A DNA stretch of 64,000 nt from Chrysoperla carnea. Lineage: Eukaryota > Arthropoda > Insecta > Neuroptera > Chrysopidae. Positions 1 through 10,440 of this stretch are shown here, in pieces. The notes beneath the pieces are model-generated. The model made no database searches, had not been told where the DNA came from, and saw only the letters and a list, made by a program, of their open reading frames with translations. Numbering within the stretch: position 1 is the first letter of the stretch; every line of letters starts with the position of its first letter. The position numbers and the translations under genes are program-made. The stretch is from assembly GCF_905475395.1 (NCBI RefSeq), contig NC_058342.1, positions 7,500,001 to 7,564,000 on the forward strand. Reading direction: 5' to 3'.

Positions 1-529
1 TCAAATGACTACAAATTTTCAGAAAACAAAAAATTTTATTCCAGTTTCAAAATATATAAGAGAATCGATTTTCAGACCCTATGAAAATTGTATTAAAAAA
101 ATTATTAAATACAATTTTATTACCATCCTCCCTTCATTTAGCTTGTTTTTCAATATAGCATAATTTAAAAAGAAAGTGGCATAGTTCCTACCGGGTGCTC
201 ACGACACATCTTTTTTTATATTGTTGATAAAATAAAATATGTTAGAGAAATCTTAAAGTACAAATTCTCAAAAATTTTCATATCAATGCATAATAAATTT
301 TAACAATCACTGTAAGTTTTATAATTAAATCGAGAACACTGTAATCGACAAATAAGGAGAAACTAATTATCACTTAAGCAACAACAATTGCCAATATAAT
401 ATAAAATTTACTGCCCAAAAGTAAAAACATTATTTTGCAAATATGTTGTAAATAACAGTATTTACTGCACATTTCTAATAACTCCTAGAATTTTTCAGTT
501 ATGGGCTGCGAATGACAACAATATTGTTT
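1..529. other. AT-rich sequence, no gene seen
   Basis: Very AT-rich sequence with many stops in all frames. I see no coding similarity, tRNA-like box or clear repeat boundary here before the R1 fragment that follows. Confidence 0.5.
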
Positions 530-770
530 TAAGGACGTAAAAAGTGAGGTGTAAAAATTGGGTCTTGAGTCCAGAGATCAATATTTTAAGTCGTTATAGA
601 TTGAAGAAAAGTGTAAAAAATATTCCTTATAAAAAAATTAACAACTTTTGTTTGAAACATTTTTTCGTAAACTTCACTGTTTACCCTTGAGGGCGCAAAT
701 TATATAGTTTGTACATGGTATTTCAAAAATTGATTCAGTCATTTGTTTGTTTTCACTTGCTTTTTTTTAT
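530..770 (+). repeat. R1 dispersed repeat, partial copy
   Basis: This stretch shares its order of words with copies near 19.6 kb and 51.1 kb: a GGACGTAAAAAGTGAGG start, a GGGTCTTG word, a TTCCTTATA word, the segment ACATTTTTTCGTAAACTTCA, CTGTTTACCC and a closing TGGTATTTCAAAAATTGATT. The first third of the family, the part with the CCGTCCGTC run, is missing. I infer a non-coding interspersed repeat; the family name R1 is mine. Confidence 0.6.
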
Positions 771-877
771 TTAAATTTTGGTTTTAAGAGGTTGTGGGCA
801 ATTTTATAAAACTAAACATGAAAAAATAGTCACTTGTTTAAAAAAAATTGGTAGATATGATTAATCCATGCTGAACA

Positions 878-1054
878 TATTAAGATAAATTCGGTATATA
901 TAGAGAATATGACAGATGTGTTAACATGAACGATTTTATTAGAACAACTAAAAAACATACAAAAGGTGATACATAATATAATGGTGATAACGCGCATGCG
1001 TTTACTTATTGTACATAATTTGAATTGCTTAATTTTAGTAATATTTATCTGACA
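878..1054 (-). repeat. Copia-A 3' LTR
   Basis: 177 bp, matching 5215-5391 almost base for base. On the element strand it opens TGTCAGATAAAT and closes CTTAATA. It is preceded on the + strand by the duplication GAACA. Confidence 0.92.
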
Positions 1055-1063
1055 CTCCTTCTC
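1055..1063 (-). other. Copia-A polypurine tract
   Basis: On the minus strand the bases GAGAAGGAG lie directly before the 3' LTR (TGTCAG). This is where LTR retrotransposons prime plus-strand synthesis. Short, but exactly placed. Confidence 0.7.
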
Positions 1064-1106
1064 AATTTAAATCATGTTACAGAATTAGTTTCCAAAAAAA
1101 AAAATA

Positions 1107-4100
1107 TTATTTAAACAAATTAAGTTTGTTAACAAAGAATTTAAATTTCACTGAATTTAGAGATTTAGTAAAAATATCTGCAATATTATTATTTGACTGC
1201 ACGTATTGTAACTGAATAAGATTTTTATGTAACAAGTCTTTAATGAAATGATATTTAATGTCAATATGTCTGGCACGTCTACTGTTTTCATAACTTTCGC
1301 ACATATTTATTGCACTTTGGTTATCAACTAATAATATTGGTGTAGGATTAACGCACTTTAGGTCTTCAATCACTCGTTGAAAATATATGACATCCATTGC
1401 CGTAGTAGCACAAGCAATGTATTCCGATTCAGCTGTAGATTGTGCAATACAGTTTTGCTTTCTCGTAAACCAGGAAACTGGATTGCCACAATGGAACACA
1501 ATACAACCACTGGTGCTTTTTCTAGAATTTACATCCCCTGCCCAATCAGCATCAGAGTATGCAGTAACACCAGTATCTTGACTCTTGTAAAACTTCAATT
1601 GGTATTCTTTAGTACCTTGTAGATACCTGAGTACTCTTTTGGCCGCCAACCATAGTTGCTGGGTGGGTTTATCTAGATATCTACTTAGAATCGACGTAGC
1701 ATATGTGATATCTGGCCTACTTATGATGCTAATGTAAATAAGAGATCCAACAAGTTCTCTATATGGTAAACCTTTGTCTATTGGCAAAGATAAATTGACC
1801 TGGAAATTATGTTCCATCGGTGTCTCTGCAGGTTTGCAATCAGTCATGTTGAACTTGGCAATAACCTTGTGAATGAATTCTTTCTGTGAAATACCGATGA
1901 ACTCAGTTGTAAAGTTGATTTCTGTACCTAGAAAGTTTTTAATTTCTCCCATATACTTAGCTTGAAATTCATTTTTTAAGAAAGTAATAATCTTTTTACA
2001 CTCATTTGAGTTTCCAGTGACGATGATGTCATCAACCCAAATTAATAGGTAAGTGTCTTTTCCAGTGTACAAACAGAAGTCATTTTGTGATCTGGATAAA
2101 CCATATCTCCTCACAGCATCATTAAATACTTCATTCCACTTCCTTGGAGCAGAACGTAGGCCATACAAACTCTTGTTTAGTTTCAAAGCATTCGATGAGC
2201 ATTTGACTCCTTCTGGTATCTTGATATAAACTTCATCATCGAGCTTACCGTTTAAAAAAGCTGAAGGTATATCTAATTGGAAAATATTCCATCCTTTCTG
2301 CATGGAAACTGACAGCAAGATTCTAATCGTTGAAATCTGGACTACTGGCGCATATATATTTGAAGATACCTCTTCTTGAAAGCCTTTCGCCACTAAGCGA
2401 GCTTTCTTAAGGCCATCTGACTTGATAGTGAATACCCAGCGAGTATCAATAGCTTTAACATTCGTAGGTAGATTGACTGGTTTCCAGGTATCATGATCAT
2501 TTAAAGCTTTTATCTCCTTCTGGATGGCTTCTTTCCACTCTTCACCAGAGTTGACAGCATCTTCGTAGGATGTAGGTATACCTGTGATCAAGCAATAAGC
2601 TAAGTGTACTTCCTCTTCATTACTATGAAAGCTCTCATCTGCAGGCTCATTATTATTGTACACAACATAATCCTCGAATCTACTAGGAATAGTTTTTTCT
2701 CTTGTACTTCTTCGAAGTGGCTCATCTTGAACTTGACATTCTTCGTTCGTTTTTTCTTCTTGAGGTATTTCATTTCTTTTTGCTGTCTCTGTATTATCTA
2801 TATATAACTGAGGTACATTCTCAGTAAAAGTCTGATTTTCAGGTTGGTTGTGGTAAACAAAATCTTCTTCATCAAAGGTAACGTCCCTAGAAATAATTAT
2901 CTCATTTGTTTTGGGTTTCCACAATCTGTAACCGTTTCTGGCATATCCAACCATTACACACTCAACAGCTCTCCTTTCCAACTTGTCTGCTGGTACAGGC
3001 AATATATGTGCCCAAGCCTTCGAGCCAAAAACTTTCAGCTTCTCGTAATTGACTTTACCCAGAAATATCTCTGCAGGAACCTTTTTGCTCTGTAATGCAA
3101 CTGTTGGCGAGCGATTTAACTGGTAGGCAGCACAACACACTGCTTCACCCCAAAGGTGCTTTGGTAACTGTGTCTCAATAAGCATAGTTCTCACCTTACT
3201 CATTAGAGTGAAATTGATTCTTTCGCTGACCCCATTTTGTTGCTGAGTATATGGCAATGTGTACTCGTTCTCTATGCCCTTTTGTTTACAAAAGTTTTTA
3301 TAAACATGCGAGGAAAATTCACCTCCACAATCTGAGCGTATCCTAGCAGAATAATAACCACGAGCTTTTAATTGCCTAATGTAACTCATCAAATTTGTTT
3401 CTGCTTCATTTTTCTGTTTCAGAAGAAATACTTGACAGTAGTGTGAATAATCGTCAATAATTGTTTGATAGTATTTTTCTCCACTCAATGTCAATGTTTT
3501 AAAGGGTCCAGCAATATCACTATGCGTAAGCTCGCCAATACGTTTAGATCTTGGCAAAGGAACATTATTAAAGGGTTTTCTCTTTGCTTTCCCTTGTTTG
3601 CATGGGCTACATGCTCCAAAGTCATTTGGAAAATTTAAAAGTCTTAAACTTTGTGCATTTAAATGTCCAAGGCGCTGGTGCCATAAGATATCTTTATTTG
3701 AAGATATAAAACAAGAATCATCTGATTTTAAATCAAAGTGAGCAACGTACAAATTTCCTAAAGTTTGACACTTTATGTTTAGGTTGTTTTTAGAAATGGT
3801 TGCACTTTCACCACCAACATTGAAATTTACATTATAACCTTTCATTGCTAACTTTTTAACAGATAACAGATTGTATTTAAGTTTAGGCACTACAATAACA
3901 GGCAACTTTATGTCCACTTTTTTATTTTCCTTAGAATTGTGAGCTTTTACATTCAAATAACCTCTATGCGTACCTGTTATCACAACACCATTAGCAATAA
4001 GAATGTCCATTTTATTTTGTAAAGTTTCCAAACGCTCGACATATTTCTCGAAGTCACCACTGATCCAGTGGTTAGTAGCACCACTATCTAAAATAAATTT

Positions 4101-4913
4101 GATCTGCTTGCATTGTAGCTTCGACGTTAAAGCTTCATTCAATATCGAGTCACATGAAGCAATGAAGTCAAATTCTTCATTATTCGCGTTTCCATCTTTT
4201 GCGACGTTTGATTTTTCACTATGTTCAGTAGGTGTCGTATGTCCCCTACCTCGTCCACCACGTCGACCACGAGAACGGCGAGAACTTCGTCCATGATTTC
4301 CTTGTGTTGTGTTTCGCTTCATTGTGTCATTTTTAAATGATGGGCACTCATTTTTAAAATGACCTCTACCACCACATCCATGGCAAACTAAATTTTTTCT
4401 ATAATCACTATTGCTGGAAGATGTGTAAAAAGAATGTGATTCTTTTGTACTTGAGGTACACGATGTTTCTTTTTCTTTCAGCTCTTGATCTAATAACCTT
4501 GTTTTTACATCTGCATAAGAATACACTGTCTTGTCTTTGTTCATGATAGTCTCTATGGAGGTAATTACATTTTCAAATTTTTCGGGCATGGTTAAAAGCA
4601 AATAACACGTTTTGTCCGTATCATCTGTGGGTGTTTTGCTTACACCATCCAATTCTTTGATAAGCCGCTCAAATACCAGGAAATGATCTTGTAATTCGCC
4701 ATCTACAAACTTCAACTTTAGAATTTTACGCATTATAAACATCTTTGACAAAGCACTTTTTCGATGAAAAACATCTTCAAGATTTGTAAACATTTCTTGA
4801 GCAGATTTCGCGTTTTCTATATACTCAATATATGAATCAGAAACCGTTTGTGCAATAATGTATTTGGCTTTATTGTCCATGGTATTAAATTTAATTAATT
4901 CGTCATCTTTCAA
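1107..4913 (-). CDS. Copia-A gag-pol polyprotein
   Basis: A 1268-codon open frame with the full copia domain order. Gag (UBN2-like) occupies about residues 1-160. A CCHC zinc knuckle is at C177, C180, H185, C190, followed by an RG-rich basic stretch. The aspartic protease site DSGAT is at 276-280. The GAG-pre-integrase motif WHQRLGHL is near 411. The integrase triad is D466, D528, E564, a D-x35-E spacing. Reverse transcriptase starts near 800, with D881 in DIPSAFLNG and the active-site pair D961-D962 in the motif WVDD, where YVDD is usual. RNase H near 1120-1265 has YSDADWAGD and AESEYIAC. The first ATG of this frame is not the natural start: the true Gag N-terminus lies upstream in another frame. 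It makes the capsid and enzymes for retrotransposition. Confidence 0.93.
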   Translation of the reverse strand: MKDDELIKFNTMDNKAKYIIAQTVSDSYIEYIENAKSAQEMFTNLEDVFHRKSALSKMFIMRKILKLKFVDGELQDHFLVFERLIKELDGVSKTPTDDTDKTCYLLLTMPEKFENVITSIETIMNKDKTVYSYADVKTRLLDQELKEKETSCTSSTKESHSFYTSSSNSDYRKNLVCHGCGGRGHFKNECPSFKNDTMKRNTTQGNHGRSSRRSRGRRGGRGRGHTTPTEHSEKSNVAKDGNANNEEFDFIASCDSILNEALTSKLQCKQIKFILDSGATNHWISGDFEKYVERLETLQNKMDILIANGVVITGTHRGYLNVKAHNSKENKKVDIKLPVIVVPKLKYNLLSVKKLAMKGYNVNFNVGGESATISKNNLNIKCQTLGNLYVAHFDLKSDDSCFISSNKDILWHQRLGHLNAQSLRLLNFPNDFGACSPCKQGKAKRKPFNNVPLPRSKRIGELTHSDIAGPFKTLTLSGEKYYQTIIDDYSHYCQVFLLKQKNEAETNLMSYIRQLKARGYYSARIRSDCGGEFSSHVYKNFCKQKGIENEYTLPYTQQQNGVSERINFTLMSKVRTMLIETQLPKHLWGEAVCCAAYQLNRSPTVALQSKKVPAEIFLGKVNYEKLKVFGSKAWAHILPVPADKLERRAVECVMVGYARNGYRLWKPKTNEIIISRDVTFDEEDFVYHNQPENQTFTENVPQLYIDNTETAKRNEIPQEEKTNEECQVQDEPLRRSTREKTIPSRFEDYVVYNNNEPADESFHSNEEEVHLAYCLITGIPTSYEDAVNSGEEWKEAIQKEIKALNDHDTWKPVNLPTNVKAIDTRWVFTIKSDGLKKARLVAKGFQEEVSSNIYAPVVQISTIRILLSVSMQKGWNIFQLDIPSAFLNGKLDDEVYIKIPEGVKCSSNALKLNKSLYGLRSAPRKWNEVFNDAVRRYGLSRSQNDFCLYTGKDTYLLIWVDDIIVTGNSNECKKIITFLKNEFQAKYMGEIKNFLGTEINFTTEFIGISQKEFIHKVIAKFNMTDCKPAETPMEHNFQVNLSLPIDKGLPYRELVGSLIYISIISRPDITYATSILSRYLDKPTQQLWLAAKRVLRYLQGTKEYQLKFYKSQDTGVTAYSDADWAGDVNSRKSTSGCIVFHCGNPVSWFTRKQNCIAQSTAESEYIACATTAMDVIYFQRVIEDLKCVNPTPILLVDNQSAINMCESYENSRRARHIDIKYHFIKDLLHKNLIQLQYVQSNNNIADIFTKSLNSVKFKFFVNKLNLFK

Positions 4914-5058
4914 TTTTTCTCTTTCTTCGTTTGAAATATCAACTGGAAGGATTACCTTTTCCTTCTTTTACCTTTTCTAACAGTAAACGAAGCCTATACT
5001 TCCAAGTAGAAAAATTATCAGGTTTTAATACCGGCAAAGGTACAGTTGACATCGCCAT
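4914..5058 (-). pseudogene. Copia-A gag N-terminal segment, out of frame
   Basis: An ATG at 5058 opens about 37 codons with the typical copia Gag beginning, including LKPDNFSTWKYRLRLLLE, before a TGA. This frame differs from the main frame (5058 and 4913 are not in register). The main frame is open back through PVDISNEEREKLKDDE, so the two overlap. The change falls at a short near-repeat, in which GAAAAGGTAA occurs twice about 16 bases apart. I infer a small duplication whose length is not a multiple of three. Programmed frameshifting is possible but not expected this early in gag. Confidence 0.75.
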
Positions 5059-5204
5059 TTTTTTTATCACACACTCTAATGTTTATGTCACTTATAAAAC
5101 CAATGTTTTTCTAATGTTTTATATCACTTATAAAACTAATGTTTTTCTAATGTTTTATGTCACTTATAAAACTTTACTTTTTACATATTACCGAAATTTT
5201 TATA

Positions 5205-5214
5205 GCCCATAACC
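5205..5214 (-). other. Copia-A primer-binding site, half-tRNA type
   Basis: Directly after the 5' LTR, the minus strand reads GGTTATGGGC. This is complementary to the anticodon region (GCCCAUAACC) of initiator-methionine tRNA rather than to a tRNA 3' end, which would start TGG. Drosophila copia is known to prime from a cleaved initiator tRNA in this way. Confidence 0.8.
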
Positions 5215-5391
5215 TATTAAGATAAATTCGGTATATATAGAGAATATGACAGATGTGTTAACATGAACGATTTTATTAGAACAACTAAAAAACATACAAA
5301 AGGTGATACATAATATAATGGTGATAACGCGCATGCGTTTACTTATTGTATATAATTTGAATTGCTTAATTTTAGTAATATTTATCTGACA
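5215..5391 (-). repeat. Copia-A 5' LTR
   Basis: 177-bp partner of 878-1054. It is followed on the + strand by the target duplication GAACA. As the 5' LTR of a minus-strand element it should hold the promoter, but I see no clear TATA box beyond AT-rich runs. Confidence 0.92.
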
Positions 5392-5396
5392 GAACA

Positions 5397-6740
5397 TACT
5401 TTATTTTACAATAGGTTATAGGAAGGAACGTACTTAATTTTTTAATTTATATTCAACTGTACAATAGATTGAATGGTTATTATGGGGGTGAAGTGGTGGT
5501 ACACAACAAGACACAACACTTGCAGAGAATATATTGGTAAAAACATTTGTGTACAGAGGCTGTTACAGAGCGTACGTATGCTGGTCATTAAGTGTTATAA
5601 TATATTGGTTCTAAATAAAATAAAATACAAAACTAAACAAATATCAAGGTAACCTGGTGGCATTTTTATATAAAAAGCTCGAAAATTTTTTCTGTAAAAT
5701 TTGCATTGCTAACATATTTTAAAAATTTTAGTACAATTTTTTCGTTAAAACAGTTTACGAAAGCCGAGAAGAAGAGATACACGACAGAAGAAAATCGTCT
5801 CTATCAAAACGAAATCTACTGAAGAAACAAACCAACAAAAGAAAATTAGTTCGGATCTGAAATCCGAAAGGTACGAATTCTCTTAAATTTATAATTTTTT
5901 TTGTGATTTTGTAGTATCTAAATTGAACAGTGATAATAATAAAAATTATATAATTGATTTTTTTGAAAATTTGCTTTCAAATTTTATTGAATTTTAAAAA
6001 TTATCCAGTCAATTATTTTTGATCAATTTTTCTATAAAATTGTATTTTCTCTAAAAAACTCTATTTTGTGGAACATGTTTTAATTAATTATTTTATTATT
6101 CCACCGATTTATTAAAATATATATTTTTTAAACAATTAAAAGACATCACTGTATTTTTAACTACTTATTTAAAAATGTAATTTTTTTTGGTGACATATGT
6201 TTTGTACCAAATTGGTCATTTTGTCACAGTGTTTGAAAATGACCAATTTGATAAAAGGGATATAAAGAGTGCAATTACTGCTCGTAAGATATTATTTATG
6301 TTTTTATGTTAATAATTTTTAATTTATTGTTTTAAAAAAAGTTAATATAAGTTGCAAGTTTTTGTCATAATCAAACAAAAAAGTAATATCGTCCATTGAA
6401 CAGCGTGCAATAATTGCTCGTAAAGTATTATGTAACTTTTATGTTCTAATTAATAATTTATTTATTTATGATAATTAGGAATGAATAAAATTAAAGCGAT
6501 AGTAAATAGATTTAAAAAATATTAATATAAGCTTCAAAAGTTTGTAAAACCAAACAAAAAAATTAATATTCAAAAACAGCGCACAATAAGCGCTCCTAAA
6601 AAAAGATTTTATAATTTAAAAAATGTAAAAAAAAACTTTGTAAAAATAAATAGAAAAAATAAAAATTTGTTTTTAATTATTTCTTCAAATTTATTACCTT
6701 AAACGTTTGAACTGCGATTGATTATATTTATATTTGAAAA
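5397..6740. other. AT-rich spacer, no gene seen
   Basis: No coding similarity. The segment near 5530-5560 (GCAGAGAATATATTGGTAAA) resembles the outer ends of the inverted-repeat element at 29815-30520 and a motif near 27733, so it may be a repeat end. From about 6280 to 6600 there are three loosely related copies of a block containing CTCGTAA and AAACCAAACAAAA words. Confidence 0.4.
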
Positions 6741-6741
6741 T

Positions 6742-6886
6742 ATTTCAGTTATCGTTGTCATTATAAATTCGTCATGTGAAACTTAAATATCCAGTAACAA
6801 ATTATTTTGCCTGTGTTGCAAAATAATTTGTTACTGGATATTTAAGTTTCACTTGACGAATTTATAATGACAACGATAACTGAAAT
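6742..6886. repeat. Near-perfect 69-bp inverted repeat (hairpin)
   Basis: Left arm 6742-6810 and right arm 6818-6886 are reverse complements over 69 bases with one mismatch (GTCATGTGAA against GTCAAGTGAA). They are separated by the 7-base loop CTGTGTT. Transcribed from either strand it would fold into one long stem. I find no target-site duplication or coding potential. It could be a tiny foldback transposon or a hairpin-RNA locus. Confidence 0.93.
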
Positions 6887-6954
6887 AATAATTATAATGT
6901 AATTCGCAAAAAATTTTAATAAATATAGAAAATAAGTCAGAAAAACTCTGAATA

Positions 6955-7330
6955 ATTCTTTTGACATTTTTATGAAATACTTTTTTTAAGTATTAAAAAC
7001 TCTTACTAATTCTTTTTATAGCCTATAAATTTACTATTGAAAGTTTTAAAAAGTCGGAATAATTCTTTTTACAGCCTCAAAAAATTATTAAAAACTTTTT
7101 TTAAGTATTAAAAACTCTGAAAAAGTCTTACTAACTCTTTTAGTAAGTTTTATTAACTCTGAATAACTCTTCTGGCAGAGACCGAAAAGATGGAATAATT
7201 CCTACTTTTTACGTCTTATTAGATCTTATTCAGAGTTTATAAGACTTTTTCAGAGTTTGTAAGAGAAAGTAAAACTTTAAGAACTCTTATTTAAACTTTG
7301 TATGACTTTGTAACAGTTTAATTTTTCCAT
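6955..7330. repeat. Degenerate short-motif repeat block
   Basis: About ten imperfect direct and inverted copies of words such as AAAACTCTGAATAA, TTAAGTATTAAAAACTCT and TCAGAGTTTATAAGACTTTT. The block as a whole is partly self-complementary. No open frame of interest. I infer an old tandem or foldback repeat. Confidence 0.5.
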
Positions 7331-7574
7331 AAGGGCGGTACAGAATATCGTCACAAACGAATAGATACTTACAAAAAAATTTGTTTCCCTTTTTTTTCAT
7401 CACCAAAAAAATGTCATCTAAGCTATCGAATCCGTTTTTTAATCGTTCAGTTAATTAAAAATTTAATGTTAAAGTTAAAATTTTTGCTAGGTAAAAATTC
7501 AATTTTTTGCAAGGTAATATAAACATCTTTTATGAATGATTTTGAATCCAAACAGTTTATATACATAGAGAAGT

Positions 7575-8155
7575 AAGTGGATACGATATGATGAATGAGA
7601 GAGAAGACTCCTAGTGAGTTCCCCTGTGTCCTTGTCATAGTCATATGCCATAATCATATGTTGCATAGAGATTTTGTGTCTGTTATTATATTTGTTTTGT
7701 ACGACGTTACGTAAAGACGTTATATACAGTTTTGAATTATTTTTTCTGAAAATAAAAAAGTGTTTAATATGCAGAGATTTGCATATTCTCCAATAAGTGG
7801 CCGCAGTTTATATTAAGTACACAATTTGTTTTTTCAGAAATATTGTAATTGAAATATTGGTAGATGAAAGGACTCCTAAATTTAAATAATAATTAAACTC
7901 AATAAAACTGTTAGTTAATTTTATTAAAAATTAAACTGTTTATATTGTGTTTGTTATGTAAATAAAGTTTCTTTTGGCGTTTATAATTTTTGAATAACTT
8001 TTATGAATTAAATAATATTATATAAATAGTTTTTTTTAACTATTTGATTAGTAGAAATAATGTAAAAAATATGTAGCCAATGACATAGAGACTATTAGAC
8101 AAGGACACAGGGAAGTCACTGGCAGTCTTCCCTCTCATTGATCATATCGTAAGTT
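7575..8155. mobile_element. Possible MITE with ~60-bp inverted ends
   Basis: The segment at about 7578-7640 (ACGATATGATGAATGAGAG, then CCCTGTGTCCTTGTC) recurs in reverse complement at about 8097-8152 (GACAAGGACACAGGGAAG, then CTCTCATTGATCATATCGT). The interior is AT-rich and non-coding. The arrangement suits a 0.58-kb non-autonomous element, but no target duplication was fixed, so two independent inverted copies are possible. Confidence 0.5.
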
Positions 8156-9555
8156 TTGGGCCCTAGCATAACATATTAGCAATGACATAGTAGAAAAGAA
8201 AAAAACGAGTGTCTACATCCATATAAGGAATGTACGAGCAGGGTAGATTTAGGGTTGAAATTATTTGTATCTTATTTTTTACTTTGATGATGAATTATTA
8301 TTATAAATTCATAAATGAAAACGGAAAATAATTATAAAATTTTTCGATATCTATCTTGGTTTACGAAATATCGAAAGTTGAATAATTAAAGAAAATTTTG
8401 AATTTTCAATATTTTGAAAATTACGGCAGATATCGAAAAGTTTTATTCTTACTTTTCATCTTATATTGTCAAGTTATAACATAATTCACAGTCAAAATTG
8501 AAAAAATATTTTTTTGCTTACCTGAAATTACTTGATCATACACACTCATACATCCTAAAAAAATGAACTCCGAATACAAAAATTATTTAGTGTTAGTGCA
8601 ATGCCCACTCTTTTTAGGTTCTCGTTGTTCCACAAACAAGATTAACTTGTTGATTTCGCAAATTTTGGCTTGATCTACACAAGTTTTCGTTTATCTGTAA
8701 CTATTGTTTTTGGAACAAAACTACAATAATTTTTCTTTAAATCGATAGCTGTGTTTTGAGGTAAAAATCTATTGAATATACTATCAACCTGTCCAAGCTA
8801 ACCAAGTTTTTGTCGAATTCAAAAAATTTTTTTAAATCAAGGTGAATTTTCAACTGAATTGTTTGTACTAGTTCATACACATCGACACGTGTTTGATAGT
8901 TTTTAAAACATAAAATTTTAATCATAAAAAATTTATTCGTGTTATATACAATAGAACTATGTTTGTTTATTATTTAAATTATTTGAAAAATGTTATAAAT
9001 TTTACAATGTATAATTTATTTATGAAAAAATATTTATTAAATATTTACAAGTTCATCATAATTATTAATGTTTTGTTTTACCACGTTATTATTACCTCGT
9101 TTTGGACAATGATTAGTGGAATTTTGTAATTTATTTGAACTAAATGTTCTGATGGGCTAACTCCAACAACGAACTCTGTTATGCCAACTACGCAAAGTAC
9201 GGAAATCGCATTTAAAAAATGCCAAAATTAGGTGCTTTTTAGGTGGTAATTAATTACCAGTCAGAAATTAGATGCTCTGTAACTTACACCGCAACTTAAT
9301 ACGCGTTGCTAGCATTATGTGAAAAAATAAATAGATTATAAACTGTAAAACAAAAGGCGTATGCATATATTTAATCAATGGGCGTCTGTTGTCGCCACTG
9401 ATCTCCATATAACAGAAATCACTGAGATCAGTGGTTGTGGCAGATAAGGTTAGTATCAAAAATATATTTTTAGTACAGCAAACTAAACTTTTTCCTTCGA
9501 AAAAATTATTTTTTGGGTGTATCAACTTGCGATTTTTTGCATTGGCTTCAGAAAA
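8156..9555. other. AT-rich sequence, no gene seen
   Basis: Only short, low-complexity open frames. A palindromic stretch around 8340-8440 pairs AATTTTCAATATTTTGAAAATT-like words with CGATATCTATC and GCAGATATCG, giving local foldback. No coding similarity seen. Confidence 0.4.
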
Positions 9556-10440
9556 TTATCCTGAAACAAGTGAAACCAAAAAATTGACTGAGTTAATTGT
9601 TGAAATACTATGTATAGACAGTGTTTATTACTCTATCACATTATACATATATGTTACCTATACACGTTACACATACATAACTGATAATCCCATATTAATA
9701 CATACTATTAATAATCGAGGAAATAAAACCAAAAACACCGTCTAACTGAGGAATTCTCTCTTCGTCAGTAGATTTTTATGGAAGCCGGTGGGAAATGTTT
9801 GTCTGAGTGTACTCAAAAATGTCATATACATGAGTGCTTGTTCTTTTTCGATGTACGACCATGCGTCGGGGCAAAAGTTCCCTACCCCCGGGCACCATAT
9901 TCTCTTTATTAAACATTAAAAAAAAACTATTAGAATGTATATTTTGTATATACTTAACCTCACCGTTTTCAAAATATAAGCATTTGAAAAAAAAAATTTC
10001 CAAATTTTTTCCGAAAAATCGTTGTTGAGGAAAATAAAGATTATTTTGTCGTTTCGGTCAAAGACTTAATTTGACAGTCATAGGATATTATATATTGGAC
10101 TACTCAAAAAATTTTTGTACTCTTGACAATTTTCACCAAACTTCATCCTTTTGTATTTGTGTGTTTGTTTGACGTAATATTGCCAAAAATTCGTAATTGT
10201 TGAAAACGAAGATTCTTTTGTGGTTCTGGTTAAAAATTGGATTTGGAAACTATATGACATTTTATTTTGAACTATTCTTAACAGTTTTTAATTTATGACA
10301 TTTTTTGCCTAACCTCACCGTTTTCAATATATAAGCCTTCGAAAAAAAAAAAAACGTATATTTTGGCCTCAATTTCAGCTTCTGCTAGTTAACATGTACA
10401 GTTTTTTCTAACTTTTTTGTATATTCTTCGAAAATTACGA
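9556..10440 (+). repeat. R2 dispersed repeat with degenerate tandem units (R1 tail at its start)
   Basis: From about 9733 the sequence matches 58251-58960 and, inverted, 20050-20312: GAATTCTCTCTTCGTCAG, GGTGGGAAATGTTTGTCTGA, GTGTACTCAAAA, a CACCATATTCTCTTTATTAA word. Then come two or three degenerate units of roughly 180 bp containing CCTAACCTCACCGTTTTCAA and AAGATTATTTTG. The bases just before (about 9570-9610, AATTGACTGAGTTAATTGTT) match the end of R1 on the opposite strand. The family is non-coding, and its ends are not clear. Confidence 0.6.

Larger units (their letters stand above)
878..5391 (-). mobile_element. Copia-A: nearly complete Ty1/copia LTR retrotransposon
   Basis: A 4.5-kb element on the minus strand. 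Two 177-bp LTRs bound one long gag-pol frame, and the 5-bp sequence GAACA lies directly outside both ends (873-877 and 5392-5396), as expected of a target-site duplication. The LTRs differ at only about one position (TACATA against TATATA), so the insertion is recent. Primer-binding site and polypurine tract are both in place. The element is complete in domain order (Gag, protease, integrase, reverse transcriptase, RNase H, the copia order), but the first part of gag is out of frame with the rest, so this copy may not be autonomous. Confidence 0.93.

Noticed and set aside
9431-9745. A 104-codon plus-strand frame
   Set aside because: It overlaps R1/R2 repeat sequence and has no recognisable motif. 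Probably chance.
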